Shown: piece by piece, positions 1 to 11,851 of the stretch
How the letters are laid out: each line of letters opens with the position of its first letter
Numbering within the stretch: position 1 is the stretch's first letter
Source of the DNA: Myrica gale
Lineage: Eukaryota > Streptophyta > Magnoliopsida > Fagales > Myricaceae
DNA length: 64,000 bases
Assembly (NCBI GenBank): GCA_963930655.1
Contig: OZ005610.1
Location: 67,001 to 131,000 of the forward strand
Direction of reading: 5' to 3'
Translations under genes and position numbers: made by a program
Notes under the pieces: model-generated
The model's database searches: none
What the model was told of the DNA's origin: nothing
Seen by the model: the letters and a program-made list of their open reading frames with translations, nothing else

Positions 1-250
1 AGTTGCATCCAGAATCATATTACTCAAAATCACGGGAAGATTAATTAATTGTGTACCCCACACTTTTTAGAATAGTTGGGGAGTGCTTTAGGATTGTCTG
101 ACATGAAATATTTGCACATATTCACCAAATAGAAAGGGAACTTCCAAACTGCAACCAGCCCTCCCCTCGTATCTCTGTCTTTTCGGGTTCTTGTCAAACA
201 TCGTAGCATAAAATATATAGTATATGATATTTAACCTGTGACAACTCTGG
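1..250. repeat. 3' flank of an F-box duplication unit lying left of the window
   Basis: Positions 1-118 are nearly identical to 20934-21046, and the first 53 bases also match 14166-14218. At both of those places the sequence lies 500-550 bp downstream of an F-box stop codon. The left edge is therefore most likely the tail of another F-box copy that lies outside the window. No gene is seen in this stretch. Confidence 0.7.
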
Positions 251-257
251 CCTACTT

Positions 258-760
258 CTTGGTGATGGGGTCGAAGTGCAAAAAGACTTGCCATCACAGC
301 CCATGAAAGACAGGCTTTCCCATTTATTATTCCGCGTTACGGAGCCATGTCGATATCCATACAACTTGGATAGATTATATAAGTGACTCGCTTGCCTCCA
401 ATTCTTGGAGCTCCTCCTTGTCCAATCGAATTTATATCTTGACCAGCAAATGCAACATTATTCCTTCTAAGTAATTGGTATTGGCTTGAGTTTTCATGAT
501 ACAGACATTATAAAGATATGTAACAGAGCTTAATCCATCCTAGTTTTCTCGGTGATCAATCAGAGTAAGGAGCAGGGCCAAACTAAGTACTATGACAACA
601 TTAATAAATTTCAAATATTCCTGCTCTTGTATGCATTTTTTAGTTGCAAAAAGCACAAATCTGCTACAAGTACGCTGCATACCCCATCATTTGCCAACAC
701 CACAAACTCGTCTCTGTTAATACCAAATATCCTTATCTAAATAGTACATTCAGCTTTGGT
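258..760. repeat. Duplicated block, shorter copy (second copy at 4580-5509)
   Basis: This segment is repeated almost base for base at 4580-5038. The two then differ. The copy at 4580 continues into a PP2C gene fragment before reaching the shared stretch at 5461-5509, whereas here the same stretch follows directly at about 715-760. This copy has lost, or never had, the PP2C piece. The short reading frames inside are not convincing genes. Confidence 0.7.
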
Positions 761-1424
761 TTTACGTTATTATGTCTCTCTCTCTCTCTTTAATACACAT
801 GCCAAATTAAGATGTAAATAGATCAAATAACTTGGAGTGTCACATCATTTTTCTAATTATAATAATACACACGTCAAATCCTTTTAATAACAAATATCAT
901 AAAGAAATAATATGTAAATAGATCAAATAACTCGGGGTGTCACATCATTGTTCTAATTAGACATACATTTTCTCTTTTTGAGAAACAAAGTTTTTTTTGT
1001 ATACATACATTATTTGTTTTATCCGTAGGGATAAACATAAAGTTGGACCCGAATGACTTATTGGAAGTTTATTCATAAAGTTATAGCTTATAAAGTACTC
1101 ATGAAGATGGTGTTGCGTATTGTGATACATGGAAGGAAATGATTCAATAATAAGAGTCTTACCGTCATGATTCGTGCATAATATTCTTTATTTGAGTGAG
1201 AGTGTTTCATAACTAGTAGGAATGAATATAGTAATGACCATACAATGTGTCAATCACCCAATCAGGTAATTTATGTGTTGTCTGGACCAAGTGGGAGAAT
1301 GTAAAATATTTTGAATATTTTCCTTAAGGTGGCTCACATATCTAGCGTATGAAGTTTTAAATTTAAATCATGGGTGTTTTGAATTCTATTCATATTAGTT
1401 ACTAGTTTTGAATATTTAAATTTT
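761..1424. other. AT-rich spacer with a 47-bp direct repeat
   Basis: No gene is seen. A stretch of about 47 bp starting near 812 is repeated near 911 with three or four mismatches, about 52 bp apart. The rest is AT-rich non-coding sequence with a short CT microsatellite around 775-790. Confidence 0.5.
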
Positions 1425-1787
1425 GAGAATTTGAAAAAAAGGTCATTGGGTTTATACCCCTTTGGCAAACGGGTTCTTCACTTTCAAATTTCAAAATTTT
1501 AATCCTTAGGTTTTCGATGTTTGACAAAATGGTCCTTCCATCAGTATGCCGTCCATATACTTAACGGAGCTCTCTGACACGTCAGCAAATTTGTAGCGGT
1601 CAACCACTCACTTTTTACACATATAACCGGTCGACCGCTACAAATCCGTTAAGCATATGGACGACAGATTGACTGAAGAACCATTTTGTCAAACATCGAA
1701 AACCCAATGACTAAAATTTTGAAATTTGAAAGTGAATGACCCATTTGCCAAAGGGGTATAAACCTAAGGACCATTTTGTCAAATTCC
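1425..1787. mobile_element. MULE-type foldback MITE with 10-bp target-site duplication
   Basis: The two ends are inverted copies of each other for about 110-130 bp with few mismatches, covering roughly 1428-1560 and 1660-1787. A short unique centre separates them. The element is flanked on both sides by TTTAAATTTT (1415-1424 and 1788-1797). Long terminal inverted repeats and a 9-11 bp duplication are the mark of Mutator-like elements. It has no coding capacity, so it is a non-autonomous foldback element. Confidence 0.85.
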
Positions 1788-1984
1788 TTTAAATTTTAAA
1801 TAGAATCTTATTTCTTGATGGGAGGAATAAGTGCAGTAGAATTCTGATTAGGGGTCACTCTCACGTCTCTTTTCTTTTGCAGTATAAAGGCAATCACTTG
1901 AGCAATATGGCCGGAGGTCTGTCGATCTAAATTCCGCTGTGCAAATATAATTTCTAACAGTTCCTTGATAACTGGTGAAGCATT

Positions 1985-3673
1985 GGTCATTCAATTGTGA
2001 TGGAGAACTGGTGAAGGATTGGGTTTAGTTCTTGTGGAATGATTGCGACTTCGAGCCTCTTTTGCCATAGGCCTTTTCTAGGCTGAATGTAGGTGCGTTC
2101 TTATAACCTATTTCTTTTCTCAACAAAGTGTGCCCCTGTTCTGTTTCGTTCAGTAAATAGCGTTGCATACGTGTTCTCAAAGTTACGGTATATGTGGTAA
2201 TAGGTCGGCAAGACGATGAAAAAAATAGGCCTTCTTGATAGTTACCATTTCATCAGTGTGATTGTTAAGAAGTTTATCATATCGAACAATTCTATACACG
2301 ATGGAGAAACAGAGCCACACAACCAAAAGGTAAGAAATGTTTTTCTATGTACGCTTGAGTCTCTTGATTGCTTTTTAAGTTTTTTTTTTTTTAATGAATG
2401 CGGTTGTTTTTAAGAAAAAGAAAAGAAAAAAAAAGAGTCTCTTGATTGCTTCGTTTGGCTAATAATCTCACATATACTGAAAATCAATAAAAGAACACTC
2501 AATAATTACTTATTGGATATACCATACGAAGTATTTTAAACATGGAAAAGAAATATACGAATTCAAGTAACATAAATAAAATCGTGTTTTTTTTTTGGTA
2601 AGCAAGTGATTTCTAGTATTGATATGAACAAAATAAACACGGGAGGACTCCTGACACAAGTCTCAGACCTTTACAAACCAGGTGGAAAAGAGAACCACCA
2701 CCAGAGATAGAAATCAGTCTTGGTGCTTTGTTTATGTTCCGTATCGTGTTTTCCTTGACGAGGGAAGTTCGGGAAAAAGTAACCTTCTTACACTTTTATA
2801 TTTTCTGTATGTGGTAATAAATTACATTCTTATTCCTCTTGCTTAAAAACAGTATAGTGCGAAAAGTAGCGCAAGTTTATTAAATTAGTGTTGTTTTTTT
2901 TTCCCTACAGGTGAATGAAACGCTCCCAGTGGATCCTGAAGCCACAACCCTACCCTACCGCCTACCCACACCCTCATAACAACACTGAAAGTTCATTGCC
3001 AAGATCTCATAATTAAAGCCCATGTTATTTCCACGCTTCTAGATTTTGGAAAGGAAGAAAGAAAAATCTCTTACAAATTTATTATTACAAGGAACCCTTC
3101 CTCATAGAGCATTCTTTGTCAAAAAGAAAAGAAAGAAGCCAAGAAAACTCAGAAATATTTATGCTCCGAAAAGAACTCAAGAAAACTCATATGGCACTCT
3201 CTGTCATATGCGTACGTAAACTTAATGATTATTTGGTTCTGATTAAAAACGGGTTTTTTCATATTAATTTCTTGATAAAATTGACCCTGCAAATATCAAT
3301 GAAATTGGGCACCTCCTGTACTCTCCCTTTTTGCGAGAGAGATTTTTGACGTAATTCTTCTAAACCAAAAAAACAAAACAAGACATTTTCCATTCAAGTA
3401 AGTGGAGCACTGTAGACAAGAGGAATATGGTTGAAAATCTGGACCCCAATGGGAATTAATGGATGCAAAATTCAGAATTAAGAAACCAGGCTGTCAAAAT
3501 CTGGACCCCAATAGGAATTAATGGATGCAAAATTCAGAATTAAGAAGCCAGGTTGTCAAAATCTGAGAATTAATACATCACCTACCCACTACATTAATTA
3601 CAGTAAGAAGATGTCTGTCTAAATAGAAATCCTCCACGACCCGTATTCCCAACAAAGAAAGAGAGAAACCACA
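1985..3673 (+). repeat. Duplicated upstream region of F-box copy 1
   Basis: This stretch matches the upstream regions of F-box copies 2 and 3. Anchor points are 1985/7650/17771, 2100/7770/17896, 2990/11028/18113, 3089/11217/18298 and 3278/11365/18486. The order is the same in all three. Copies differ by transposon insertions and by a deletion in copy 3. It presumably contains the promoter of the F-box gene. Within copy 1 a short piece near 3427-3560 is itself duplicated. Confidence 0.75.
2591..2742 (-). mobile_element. Short retroposon (SINE or LINE 3' end), minus orientation
   Basis: A poly-T run starts the element on the + strand, which is a poly-A tail on the minus strand. The direct repeat ATCGTGTTTT flanks it at 2581-2590 and 2743-2752. 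The tail resembles plant L1 LINE ends. The same insertion is present at about 10643-10802 upstream of F-box copy 2, so it predates that duplication. Confidence 0.65.
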
Positions 3674-4577
3674 ATGTCAAAGACCAACGAACTTCCAAAA
3701 GATGTGATAGCAGAGATTCTGCTATGGCTGCCGGTCATTTCTCTCTTGCGATTCAAGTGCGTCTGCAAGGCCTTGTACGCTTTCATTGCTTGCCAGAACT
3801 TTGTCCTCAAACACCTCCTCCACAACAAGAACCGGAATCCCCTTTTTCTCGTTCACCGGCGTGATAGGACCACCGGGGATTATCTCGTCTCCCGTCTCTC
3901 TTATGAAACGCTCCAGGTATCCCTTACGGAGCCCGTACCTCCACCACATTTTGGGATCGACGAGAAAGTAAATATTCTTGTCGTGGGTTCTTGCAATGGT
4001 CTCGTTTGTCTGTGGGATAACTATAACCTGCATATTGTTCTGTGGAACCCTGCAACTAAAGAAACAAAGGTTGTTCCGAGATCAAATGTCCCCGGCTTAC
4101 TTGGGTACACTGCGCTTTCTGGTAAAATGGGATTTGGTTTTGACGTCGAAACTAATGACTAAAAGATAGTCAGGCTTTTTCCGCTCCATGAGTCCGACCC
4201 GTACTTAGGTGCGTTTGCGTTAAAAATTTCACAAAATATTTTACAAACTTTTAATAAAATACTACAATATAATCTATTTTTCATAAAAAGAAATAAAAAA
4301 TTATCTCTTTTCACTTTTTCACTAAACTCAATACTAACACTAAAACTAATAACAAAATTTTTAGAACACAAACGTAGCCTTATCCTCAAGATGGATGCAT
4401 GTCAGAATCCAAAATGAGGTGCATTGCTTAAGCACCAATTCTTAGAGAAAAGTAGATAGTTTGCAGTTTGTCCCATCAATTTTTTTTCGGTGGTACGGAG
4501 GCGTACACGAATGGGATAGCTTCTCGGGAGGCACTCACTCGCAACTGCGATATGCTTTTGTCATTTGACATGAGTAA
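3674..4577 (+). pseudogene. F-box/FBA (SLF-like) pseudogene, copy 1
   Basis: The first 162 codons match the intact copy at 19263 closely. They hold the N-terminal F-box (residues about 5-45: LPKDVIAEILLWLPVISLL, then an FKCVCKALYAF core) and the start of the F-box-associated domain. Three lesions kill it. The Tyr codon of the DYKIV motif is TAA (4160-4162). A 172-bp MITE sits at 4208-4379. Homology stops at about 4577, before the last 140 or so codons, where it runs into the 258-type duplicated block. A truncated 162-aa F-box protein could still be made but is unlikely to have a job. Confidence 0.85.
4208..4379. mobile_element. Tourist-like (PIF/Harbinger) MITE inside F-box copy 1
   Basis: This 172-bp insertion is absent from F-box copies 2 and 3. 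It is flanked by TTA on both sides (4205-4207 and 4380-4382). Its ends are inverted repeats: GGTGCGTTTGCG at the left, and GGCTACGTTTGTG when the right end is read in reverse complement. A TTA/TAA duplication with GG(G/C)-initial termini is typical of Tourist MITEs. It is AT-rich and non-coding. Confidence 0.88.
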
Positions 4578-4579
4578 GA

Positions 4580-5509
4580 CTTGGTGATGGGGTCGAAGTG
4601 CAAAAAGACTTGCCATCACAGCCCATGAAAGACAGGCTTTCCCATTTATTATTCCGCGTTACGGAGCCATCTCGATATCCATACAACTTGGATAGACTAT
4701 AAAAAATGACTCGTTTGCCTCCAATTCTTGGAGCTCCTCCTTGTCCAATCGAATTTATATCTTGACCAGCAAATGCAACATTATTCCTTCTAAGTAATTG
4801 GTATTGGCTTGAGTTTTCATGATACAGACATTATAAAGATATGTAACGGAGCTTAATCCATCCTAGTTTTCTCGGTGATCAATCAGAGTAAGGAGCAGGG
4901 CCAAACTAAGTACTGTGACAACATTAATAAATTTCAAATATTCCTGCTCATGTATGCATTTTTTAGTTGCAAAAAGCACAAATCTGCTACAAGTACGCTG
5001 CATACCCATCATTTGCCAACACCACAAACTCGTCTTTGCTGGTTATATTCCTATGTGTCACTTCCGGCACAGAAATTAGCCCAAAGTTCTTTAAACACTA
5101 ATCGCCAAAGGCTCTAGACATTGCCAGTCCTGGTGATTCCTCATCTGGCAGCCAGACCCTATGCACCCCTGGCTCATCACGCAAACAGAAGACCCGCCCT
5201 TTACACTGAATTATCCTCTTAGCCTCTTCTGCAGACAAAATCAACACAGATGTCAGATTCTTTTGTTTTTCTTTTCTCCGGCAAGAGAGATATGGAGAGA
5301 GGCTAACGAGGCAAATTGGGCTTGAAGTCAACAGTAAGCTGAACTGGTTCCAAGCTTCCATCATCTAAAGTGGCAGCCAATACAGCACGGGAGTCGCCAA
5401 CATTTGCAGCTACAGTGAAATCACCATTTAAGAACAAAACCATCAAGTTAAGCCCCAATAAACTGTTAATACCAAATATCCTTATCTAAATAGTACATTC
5501 AGCTTTGGC
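4580..5509. repeat. Duplicated block, longer copy containing a PP2C fragment
   Basis: 4580-5038 repeats 258-715, and 5461-5509 repeats about 715-760. Between them lies a piece of a PP2C gene (listed separately). The left boundary cuts into F-box copy 1 in the middle of the coding sequence, so this is a rearrangement breakpoint. Confidence 0.7.
5098..5470 (-). pseudogene. PP2C protein phosphatase fragment (two exons and an intron)
   Basis: On the minus strand the piece from about 5460 down to 5310 encodes NGDFTVAANVGDSRAVLA, followed by a DDGSLEPVQLTVD stretch. This is the NVGDSRAVL core of plant type 2C phosphatases. After an intron it continues with EEAKRIIQCKGRVFCLRDEP and then a WLPDEESPGLAMSRAFGD stretch ending at 5098. 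The intron is retained, so this is duplicated genomic DNA, not a processed copy. The start, the DGHG exon and the C-terminus are missing. The same gene is represented by other shards at 14539-14668 and 15118-15541. Confidence 0.85.
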
Positions 5510-5527
5510 TTTTACGTTATTATAGCT

Positions 5528-5880
5528 CTTTCTTTCTTTTTTAAATCAAAACCACATTTTATTCCAGAAACTAAAACACAAAAAATCACTACTCTAAGGA
5601 GGGTCAATAACAACATACAACCAAGATAAATCGAGCGAATGCTCACAACTACGGGGAATACCAACTGAGCTAACCTCAGCGGCGACCCAACGAGCAAGTC
5701 GGTGCACCAACTCATTTGCACCTCTATAGACATGAACGGCCTGCCAACTCCGGAATCTCAACACACATCACGAATCTCCTGCACTAAAGAATGAATACGC
5801 CAGTCTGATTTTTGTGGCCAAAGCTGAATAGCCTTGATGACAATCTCAGAGTCCCCTTCCAGAGAGAGGTTACATAAGTT
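5528..5880 (-). mobile_element. 5'-truncated LINE fragment (RNase H end), copy 1
   Basis: On the minus strand it encodes LEGDSEIVIKAIQLWPQKSD followed by WRIHSLVQEIRDVC, the end of the RNase H domain of a plant L1-type LINE. A 3' untranslated tail with A-rich end follows (the T-rich run near 5528-5542 on the + strand). A second copy lies at 14746-15093, so the insertion is part of the duplicated block. Confidence 0.8.
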
Positions 5881-5948
5881 TTACTCCCAAATATATAATG
5901 GAGGCACTAGATATTCACTACCAGAAACGTATAGTGAGTCTCTTTATC

Positions 5949-6725
5949 TACACAAAATCTAATTTCAAAAAGCTGCACTGTTTTCTTCGCATCGCGATTG
6001 CAGGCTATTGTTGGTATAAGTTTCAGTTTTGACTCAATGGCCTTCTTGTAGTCAGCTATGACGTGGGATGAGCCAGTGTGAATCCCTATTCAGAAGAAGA
6101 AGAACAAAATATATTAGAAAGTATTATTAATAATGATTCCAATATCTATAGAATTCTTTGTGAACGAAATAAAACAAAATAAAGAAGAGCAAAATGTAAA
6201 CCTGCTTCACTGAGTACTGATTCCAACTGTCCAAGAGAACGGGCTCTGTCACATGTGAGTTGGAAGTAATCATTTTGTTTCAAGTTGCTGCAAGTGCCGT
6301 GCTTCTCCCATTCATGTTCCCAAAAATCTATAAATCTGGAACTGCAAAGCTAGGCCAGAGTTGCTTCAAAGTACTTTCGAGATTTTTGTCATTTTGCACC
6401 TGTAGGGATAGTCAGAAAATTAAAAATTAGAAATACTAAATCACAGAATGTCAATTATTTAAAAAATAAATATATAGAAAAAAAATACCGCATGTCGATC
6501 GAATGGAAGTGCGCCCGGACAATTTATAAGAGGAGTTGTACCCTTAGTCGGCTGGGGCCACAGTCCGTGGATACTAAATTTTGCTGGCGGGACAACCGAA
6601 CACTTGGTGGATCCCGTATTGCAGAAGGATATTGGCCATTGCATTGACAAATACATAAAAGCTGGAATAGCTGGAACCCAAGACATGAAGATAAAAGCAA
6701 AAAGACAAGCAATAAGTAGCTTCAT
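5949..6725 (-). pseudogene. RNase T2 (S-RNase-like) pseudogene, copy A
   Basis: Exon 1 (6725-6489) is intact and encodes a signal peptide and the active-site block FSIHGLWP. Exon 2 (6399-6202) carries a 2-bp gain next to the second active-site block, giving an in-frame TAG just before it. The block itself would read FWEHEWEKHGTC, the canonical form with both histidines. Exon 3 (from 6085) stops matching copy B after the codons for FEIRFCVD at about 5949 and fuses to sequence from a PP2C intron (matches 15120-15160). About 25 C-terminal residues are lost. Frameshift plus truncation make it non-functional. Confidence 0.88.
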
Positions 6726-6779
6726 CACTGATTTTCTATAGAATTTTGATAGAAAATTTGATCGTATCGAGACAGCTTA

Positions 6780-7995
6780 AGCCTACTCCTATATATACAT
6801 GCAAAATATACTCTCTCTTTTTCCTCGTACCTACTCTTGGTCCCTACAGAAAGCATTTACGAGGAGGTCTTCGTTCCCAATAGAAACACTGTGGCAGCCC
6901 ATTGATGGTTGTTTAAGTAATGTTTGTTTGTTTTAGGTTTTTGATCACGCTTCAGACCTTGTGTTTAGCCTTTTTCTTGTTCTGTTTCTAGGGATCGCAT
7001 GTGTTGAAGATCGTATGAGATGGAACTCTACTATTTAGTACTTATTTCATACCTACCCTTGGTCCCTACAGCCCGTTGATGGTTGTTTAAGTAATGTTTG
7101 TTTTAGGTTTTTGATCACACGTCAGACCTTGTGTTTAGCTTTTTCTTGTTCTATTTCTTGGGATCGCATGTGTTGAAGATTGTATGAGATGGAACTCTAC
7201 CAAAATTACTTGGTTCATGCGTGCTACCGTCAGCCTCGACCCTTAGAAGAAGGAACTTATGGGCCCATTGTTCCATAGATGTCAAAAACAAAAGCAAAGT
7301 TCCCTTTCCCCCAATAAAGTTTGTTGAGCTCCTGCGATTCGTAAGAATAAGTTGCAGTAGTTCATTCTGTGTGTGTTTTCTGCGTTATTTAGAACTACCA
7401 GAAGCATAAGATGAATGGTATTCCGCTTATGAATAATGAAATGTGTGATTTGAGCCACGCTATATATATTTCTAGTTGAATGGATGTTTTCGTCTCAGTT
7501 TTTTTTTTTATTTCCTTTTCTCAGCAAATGTTTGTCATGTTTTACATGGCTTGTACGTCTATTTGATGTGATTGACCTGTGAGCAATGTGCTGTGATATG
7601 GGAGAATGTACAAATGAGATTAACCCCTGTAACACTGAGTACCAACTGGTCATTCAATTGTGATGGAGAACAACTGGTGAAGGATTGAGTTTATTTGTTG
7701 TGGAATGATTGCGACTTCGAGCCTCTTTTGCGAGAGGCCTTTTCTAGGCTGAATGTAAGTGTGTTCCTCCTATAACCTATTTCTTTTCTCAGCAAAGTGC
7801 GCCCCTGTTCTATTTCGTTCAGTAAATAGCGTAGGATATGTGTTCTCAAAGTTACGGTATATGTGGTAATAGGTCGGCAACACGATGAAAAAAAATAGGC
7901 CTTCTTGATAGTTACCATTTCATCATTGTGATTGTTAAGAAGTTTACCGGATCGAGCAATTCTATACATGATGGAGAAACAGAGCCACAACCACA
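6780..7995. repeat. Duplicated spacer between RNase and F-box, copy 2, with internal tandem duplication
   Basis: Matches 16935-18030 in order. Within it a unit of about 130-170 bp is present twice (about 6898-7032 and 7071-7201). The same doubling exists at 17050-17178 and 17219-17351, so the internal duplication is older than the block duplication. No gene is seen. The RNase promoter should lie at the left end (TATATATA near 6790). Confidence 0.7.
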
Positions 7996-8004
7996 AGGTA
8001 AGAA

Positions 8005-10495
8005 ATGTTTTTCTTTTTTTCTTTTTTTTTAATCAAAACTTCCATTCTTATTCAAAATAAAACTGAGAGAACCCAAACCCCAAAGCAAACTTAAGGGGGA
8101 TGATCGATTCTGGCATACAACCAAGATAAAGTAGAAAAACGCTCAATATTACAGGGATTCCTTCCTGAGATTATCTCAGTGGCGGCCCAATGAGCTAATT
8201 GATGCACAACATCATTTGCCTCCCGATGGATATGACTAACCTTCCAGCTCTGGAAATGCCAAAAAGTACCAACCATATCCTGCACAAGAGGATGAATCTT
8301 CCAATCTGTGATTCCTGGAAAATTATGAAGGGCTGAGACAACAGTCACAGAATCACCTTCAAAATGAATATTACGATAGCCCAGCTTATAAGCGAGCTCC
8401 ATCCCCTGCGTCATTGCTTCTGCCTCACCGGCCAGCGGTTCCGCAACATTAATTCGGGTGGTTTTAAACCCCTGAAGAGAGCCCATGTGATCCCGTATAA
8501 TGGTTGCTACCACAGCAAAGTCATCTCTGATGGTCACGTCGACGTTGACTATGACTGTCCCAACAGGTGGTCGCTGCCAACGATGAGGCACTGCAGAAAC
8601 CAAAAAAAATTTCCACGCCGACCAGTGCTCCCTACTCACCCGGCGCACCTTTACTGCCAAGTCAGAAGGTCCACACCTTTTTCCTTCGTGCACAACAATA
8701 TTCCTACAAGTCCACAATAAACAAAAAGCGTTTGCTGCATACAACTGAAAGATGTGCTGATCTTCCAAGGGAATTGCGAGATACTGGTGCGGATGAAGCA
8801 CTTTAATCACCCAATCACAAACCGTGTCATCCCAAAAGTTGCAATATTCAGTTGCCAAGGAGACTCACTCCAGATGGCTCTACTGTAAGGGCAGACGTAA
8901 ATAAGATGATGAATAGTTTCCCTTGCCTCTCCACATAAGGGACAAAACAGCTCTTCCTCCATGGTCAAATGACTACCCACCCGCTTAGCCACTTTACAAT
9001 GAGTTGGGATTATGTCCCACACTACTTTCCACAATAGGAGCTTGAGACAGTCGTGTATGTTAAGCCTCCATAGATCTCTCCACTGTCCATACTGCAAAGG
9101 ATTTAATCCTGGACTACAGTTTGGAACAATAATTCTATAGGCAGACTTAATAGAGACGTCATCTTTGGGGCCCTATGGCTAAAATAAAACATTCGGCTGG
9201 TCCTCCACTGAAATTCGAATCTTTAAAACAACAGCAACAGTTTCTGGAGTGAAGAGCCTTCGAAGTTTCTCTTCATCTCAGTGTCTCTCGTCCAATGTTA
9301 GCAGACTGCTCACAGAAAAGGGTTCTTGCTCAGCTAGGGAGCTATCACGGAGGACTGGTTTAAAATCATCAAGAGAGTACACCCATGGATCGTTGAGTAC
9401 ATCAATATCTCGACCTGCTCCCACCTTATAGCACATACCTCTCCTTAAAACTTGACGATACTGAATGAGGCTCTTACACACCCACGAATCCTCAACTGAT
9501 ACCTCAGCCTCCAAAACTGATTTACCACGCAAATATTTCCCTCCTAACACCTTCACCCATAACCTGTCCTTATGACTGAGCATACACCACGCCAACTTAG
9601 AGACCAATGCCGCATTAATATCAGCAAATAAGCGGATGCCAAGCCCTCCTTCATGTTTCGGTAAGCAGATAGATTTCCTTGCTTTTAGTGAAAGATTTCG
9701 GGATTTCTCAGCCTTATATCCCCACTAGAAGTTTTTCAGCTCCCTATCAAGATCCTTGCACCAAGAATTCAGCATAGCACAGTAACCCAAAAGATAGGAG
9801 GGTATTGCTCCCGCCACCGCCTTGATCATTATAGTACGTCCCGCTTGTGAAAGGACCTTCGCTTTCCACCCCGTTATTTTTTTCAGAAAGGTCTCCTTTA
9901 TCACACTAGCAGCCTCGACCTTCGACCTGGGAATAATCAGTGGCAACCCTAGATGTTTGGCTTTCGATGGCAATTTCTTGAGCTGAAGATGATCCAGAAT
10001 AGCAACAACAGGTTGCCCTCTACCATGTACTTGCTGAGACATGCATCCAAAGTTGAAGCTTCTCTCACCATAGCCTTACCAAAGAGGAGAAATCATCTGC
10101 GAATAGGAGGTGGGTGATACTTGGAGCTGCCCGACCCACTCTAATTCCCTTCAATCTGCCATTGTGCTCCTCCTTGATTAATAGCCGGGATAGCAATTCA
10201 GAGCACAATATAAACAAAAAAGGAGATAATGGGTCCCCTTGCCGAAGGCTTCTCGAAGGCCGAAACTTGCCAAACGGACTACCATTTAGAAGTATAGAGA
10301 AAGAGGTAGTCAAGATACACTGCTCCACCCATCGTATCCATTTGGTACTAAAACCAAAATTTTCCAAGACTTTTAGAACAAAACTTTACTCCACTTTATC
10401 GTAGACCTTCTTCATATCTGTTTTGATAGTCATCCATCCACCAGGCCCTGCTTATGATTCATACGATGAAAAATTTTTGCGCCCCTGCTTATCTC
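8005..10495 (-). mobile_element. 5'-truncated, degenerate L1-type LINE
   Basis: Read on the minus strand from 10404 down, the pieces are in LINE order. First is a reverse transcriptase with LRQGDPLSPFLFILCSELLS and an FADD catalytic box (10367-10065). Then comes the RT thumb/connection region (10042-9725, 9607-9278). Next is a zf-RVT domain with CPLCGEARETIHHLIYVCP (9097-8807). Last is an RNase H domain with the EGDS motif (8858-8091). Frameshifts and stops break the frame several times, and the endonuclease and ORF1 are missing. The 3' end is at the T-rich run near 8010-8030. It interrupts the duplicated spacer, which resumes at about 10497. Confidence 0.88.
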
Positions 10496-10642
10496 TTGAT
10501 TGCTTCGTTTGGTTAATAATCCCCCATATACTGAAAAAAATTAAAAGAACACCCAAAATAACATATTGGATATACTATACCAAGTATTTGAAACATGGAA
10601 AATAAATATATGAATTCAAGCAACATAAATAAAATCGTATCG

Positions 10643-10802
10643 GTTTTTTTTTTTTTGGGTAAGCAAGTGATTTTTAATATTGATATGAACAAAAAAAAAT
10701 ACGGGAGGACCCCTAACACAAGTCTCGGACCTTTACAAACCAGGTAGAAAAGAGAAACACCCACCAAAACTAGAAATTAGTCTCAGTGCTTTGTTTATGT
10801 TA
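10643..10802 (-). mobile_element. Short retroposon shared with copy 1 (see 2591-2742)
   Basis: Starts with a poly-T run and a GGTAAGCAAGTGATTT-like tail on the + strand, and ends before GTATCGTGTTTTCC. It is the same insertion as the one at 2591-2742, inherited through the block duplication. It is absent from copy 3, which carries a deletion at this point. Confidence 0.6.
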
Positions 10803-11640
10803 CGTATCGTGTTTTCCTTGACTAGGGAAGTTCGGGAAAAAGTAACCTTCCTACACTTCTATATTGTGGTAATAAATTACCCTCTTATTCCTCTTGCTTG
10901 AAAAAAAGTATAGTGCGAAAAGTAGCGCAAGTTTATTAAATTAGTGTTTTTTTCCCCGACAGGTGAATGAAACGCTCCCAATGGATCCCGAAGCCACAAC
11001 CATACCCTACCCTTACACCCTCATAACACACTGAAAGTTCATTGGTCTTCACTTAGCTCCTTATTCGTTCAGATCATAATGTACTGTTATGACCCTATTC
11101 AGAAAGAACCCAAACTGAAGATTGCGAAGATCTTATAATTAAAGCGCATATTATTTCCACGCTTCTAGATTTTGGATAGGAAGAAAGAAAATCTCTTACA
11201 AATTTATTATTACAAGGAACCCTTCCTCATGTAGCATTCTTTGTCAAAAAGAAAAGAAAGAAGCGAAGAGAACTCATATGGCACTCTTTGTCATAATGCG
11301 TACGTAAACTTGATGATTATTTGGTTCAGATTGAAAACGGTTACTTTCATATTAATTTCTTAATAAAATTGACCCTGCAAATATCAATGAAATTGGGCAC
11401 CTCCTGTACTCTCCCTTTTTGCGAGAGAGATTTTTTATGTAATGCTACTAAACCAAAAAAACAAAACGAGACATTCTCCATTAACTTAAGCGGCTCACTG
11501 TAGATAAGAGGAATATGGTTGAAAATCTGGACCCCAATGGGCATTAATATGCAAAATTCAGAATTAAGAAGTCAGGTCGTCGAAATCTGAGAATTAATAG
11601 GAGCTGATCATGTACATGACATTATCTTTGTTGTTCAATG

Positions 11641-11803
11641 GTCTTGTTTGAGTCCAAAAATTTAGGTTTAATAATAAAAAATTTATAACATAATTTTTAT
11701 TATTATAATATTTATTTAAAATCTTCTCTCTTCACTTTTTCATCGACTCTCATAACATATCTTTACTCTATAATATCCAAAATTTCTACCGTCAAACATC
11801 CCC
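11641..11803. mobile_element. MITE-like insertion in F-box copy 2 upstream region
   Basis: Comparison with 18755-18770 shows about 163 bp of extra AT-rich sequence here. Its ends are imperfect inverted repeats (GTCTTGTTTGAG at the left; GGGATGTTTGACG when the right end is reversed). No clear target-site duplication could be read, so the superfamily is uncertain. Confidence 0.6.
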
Positions 11804-11851
11804 GAAAGCATTATCACGTGGACTTTGCCCCCTTTGAGATTTATCAATTTT

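Noticed and set aside
8364-8720. 118-codon + strand frame
   Set aside because: Antisense of the LINE RNase H region.
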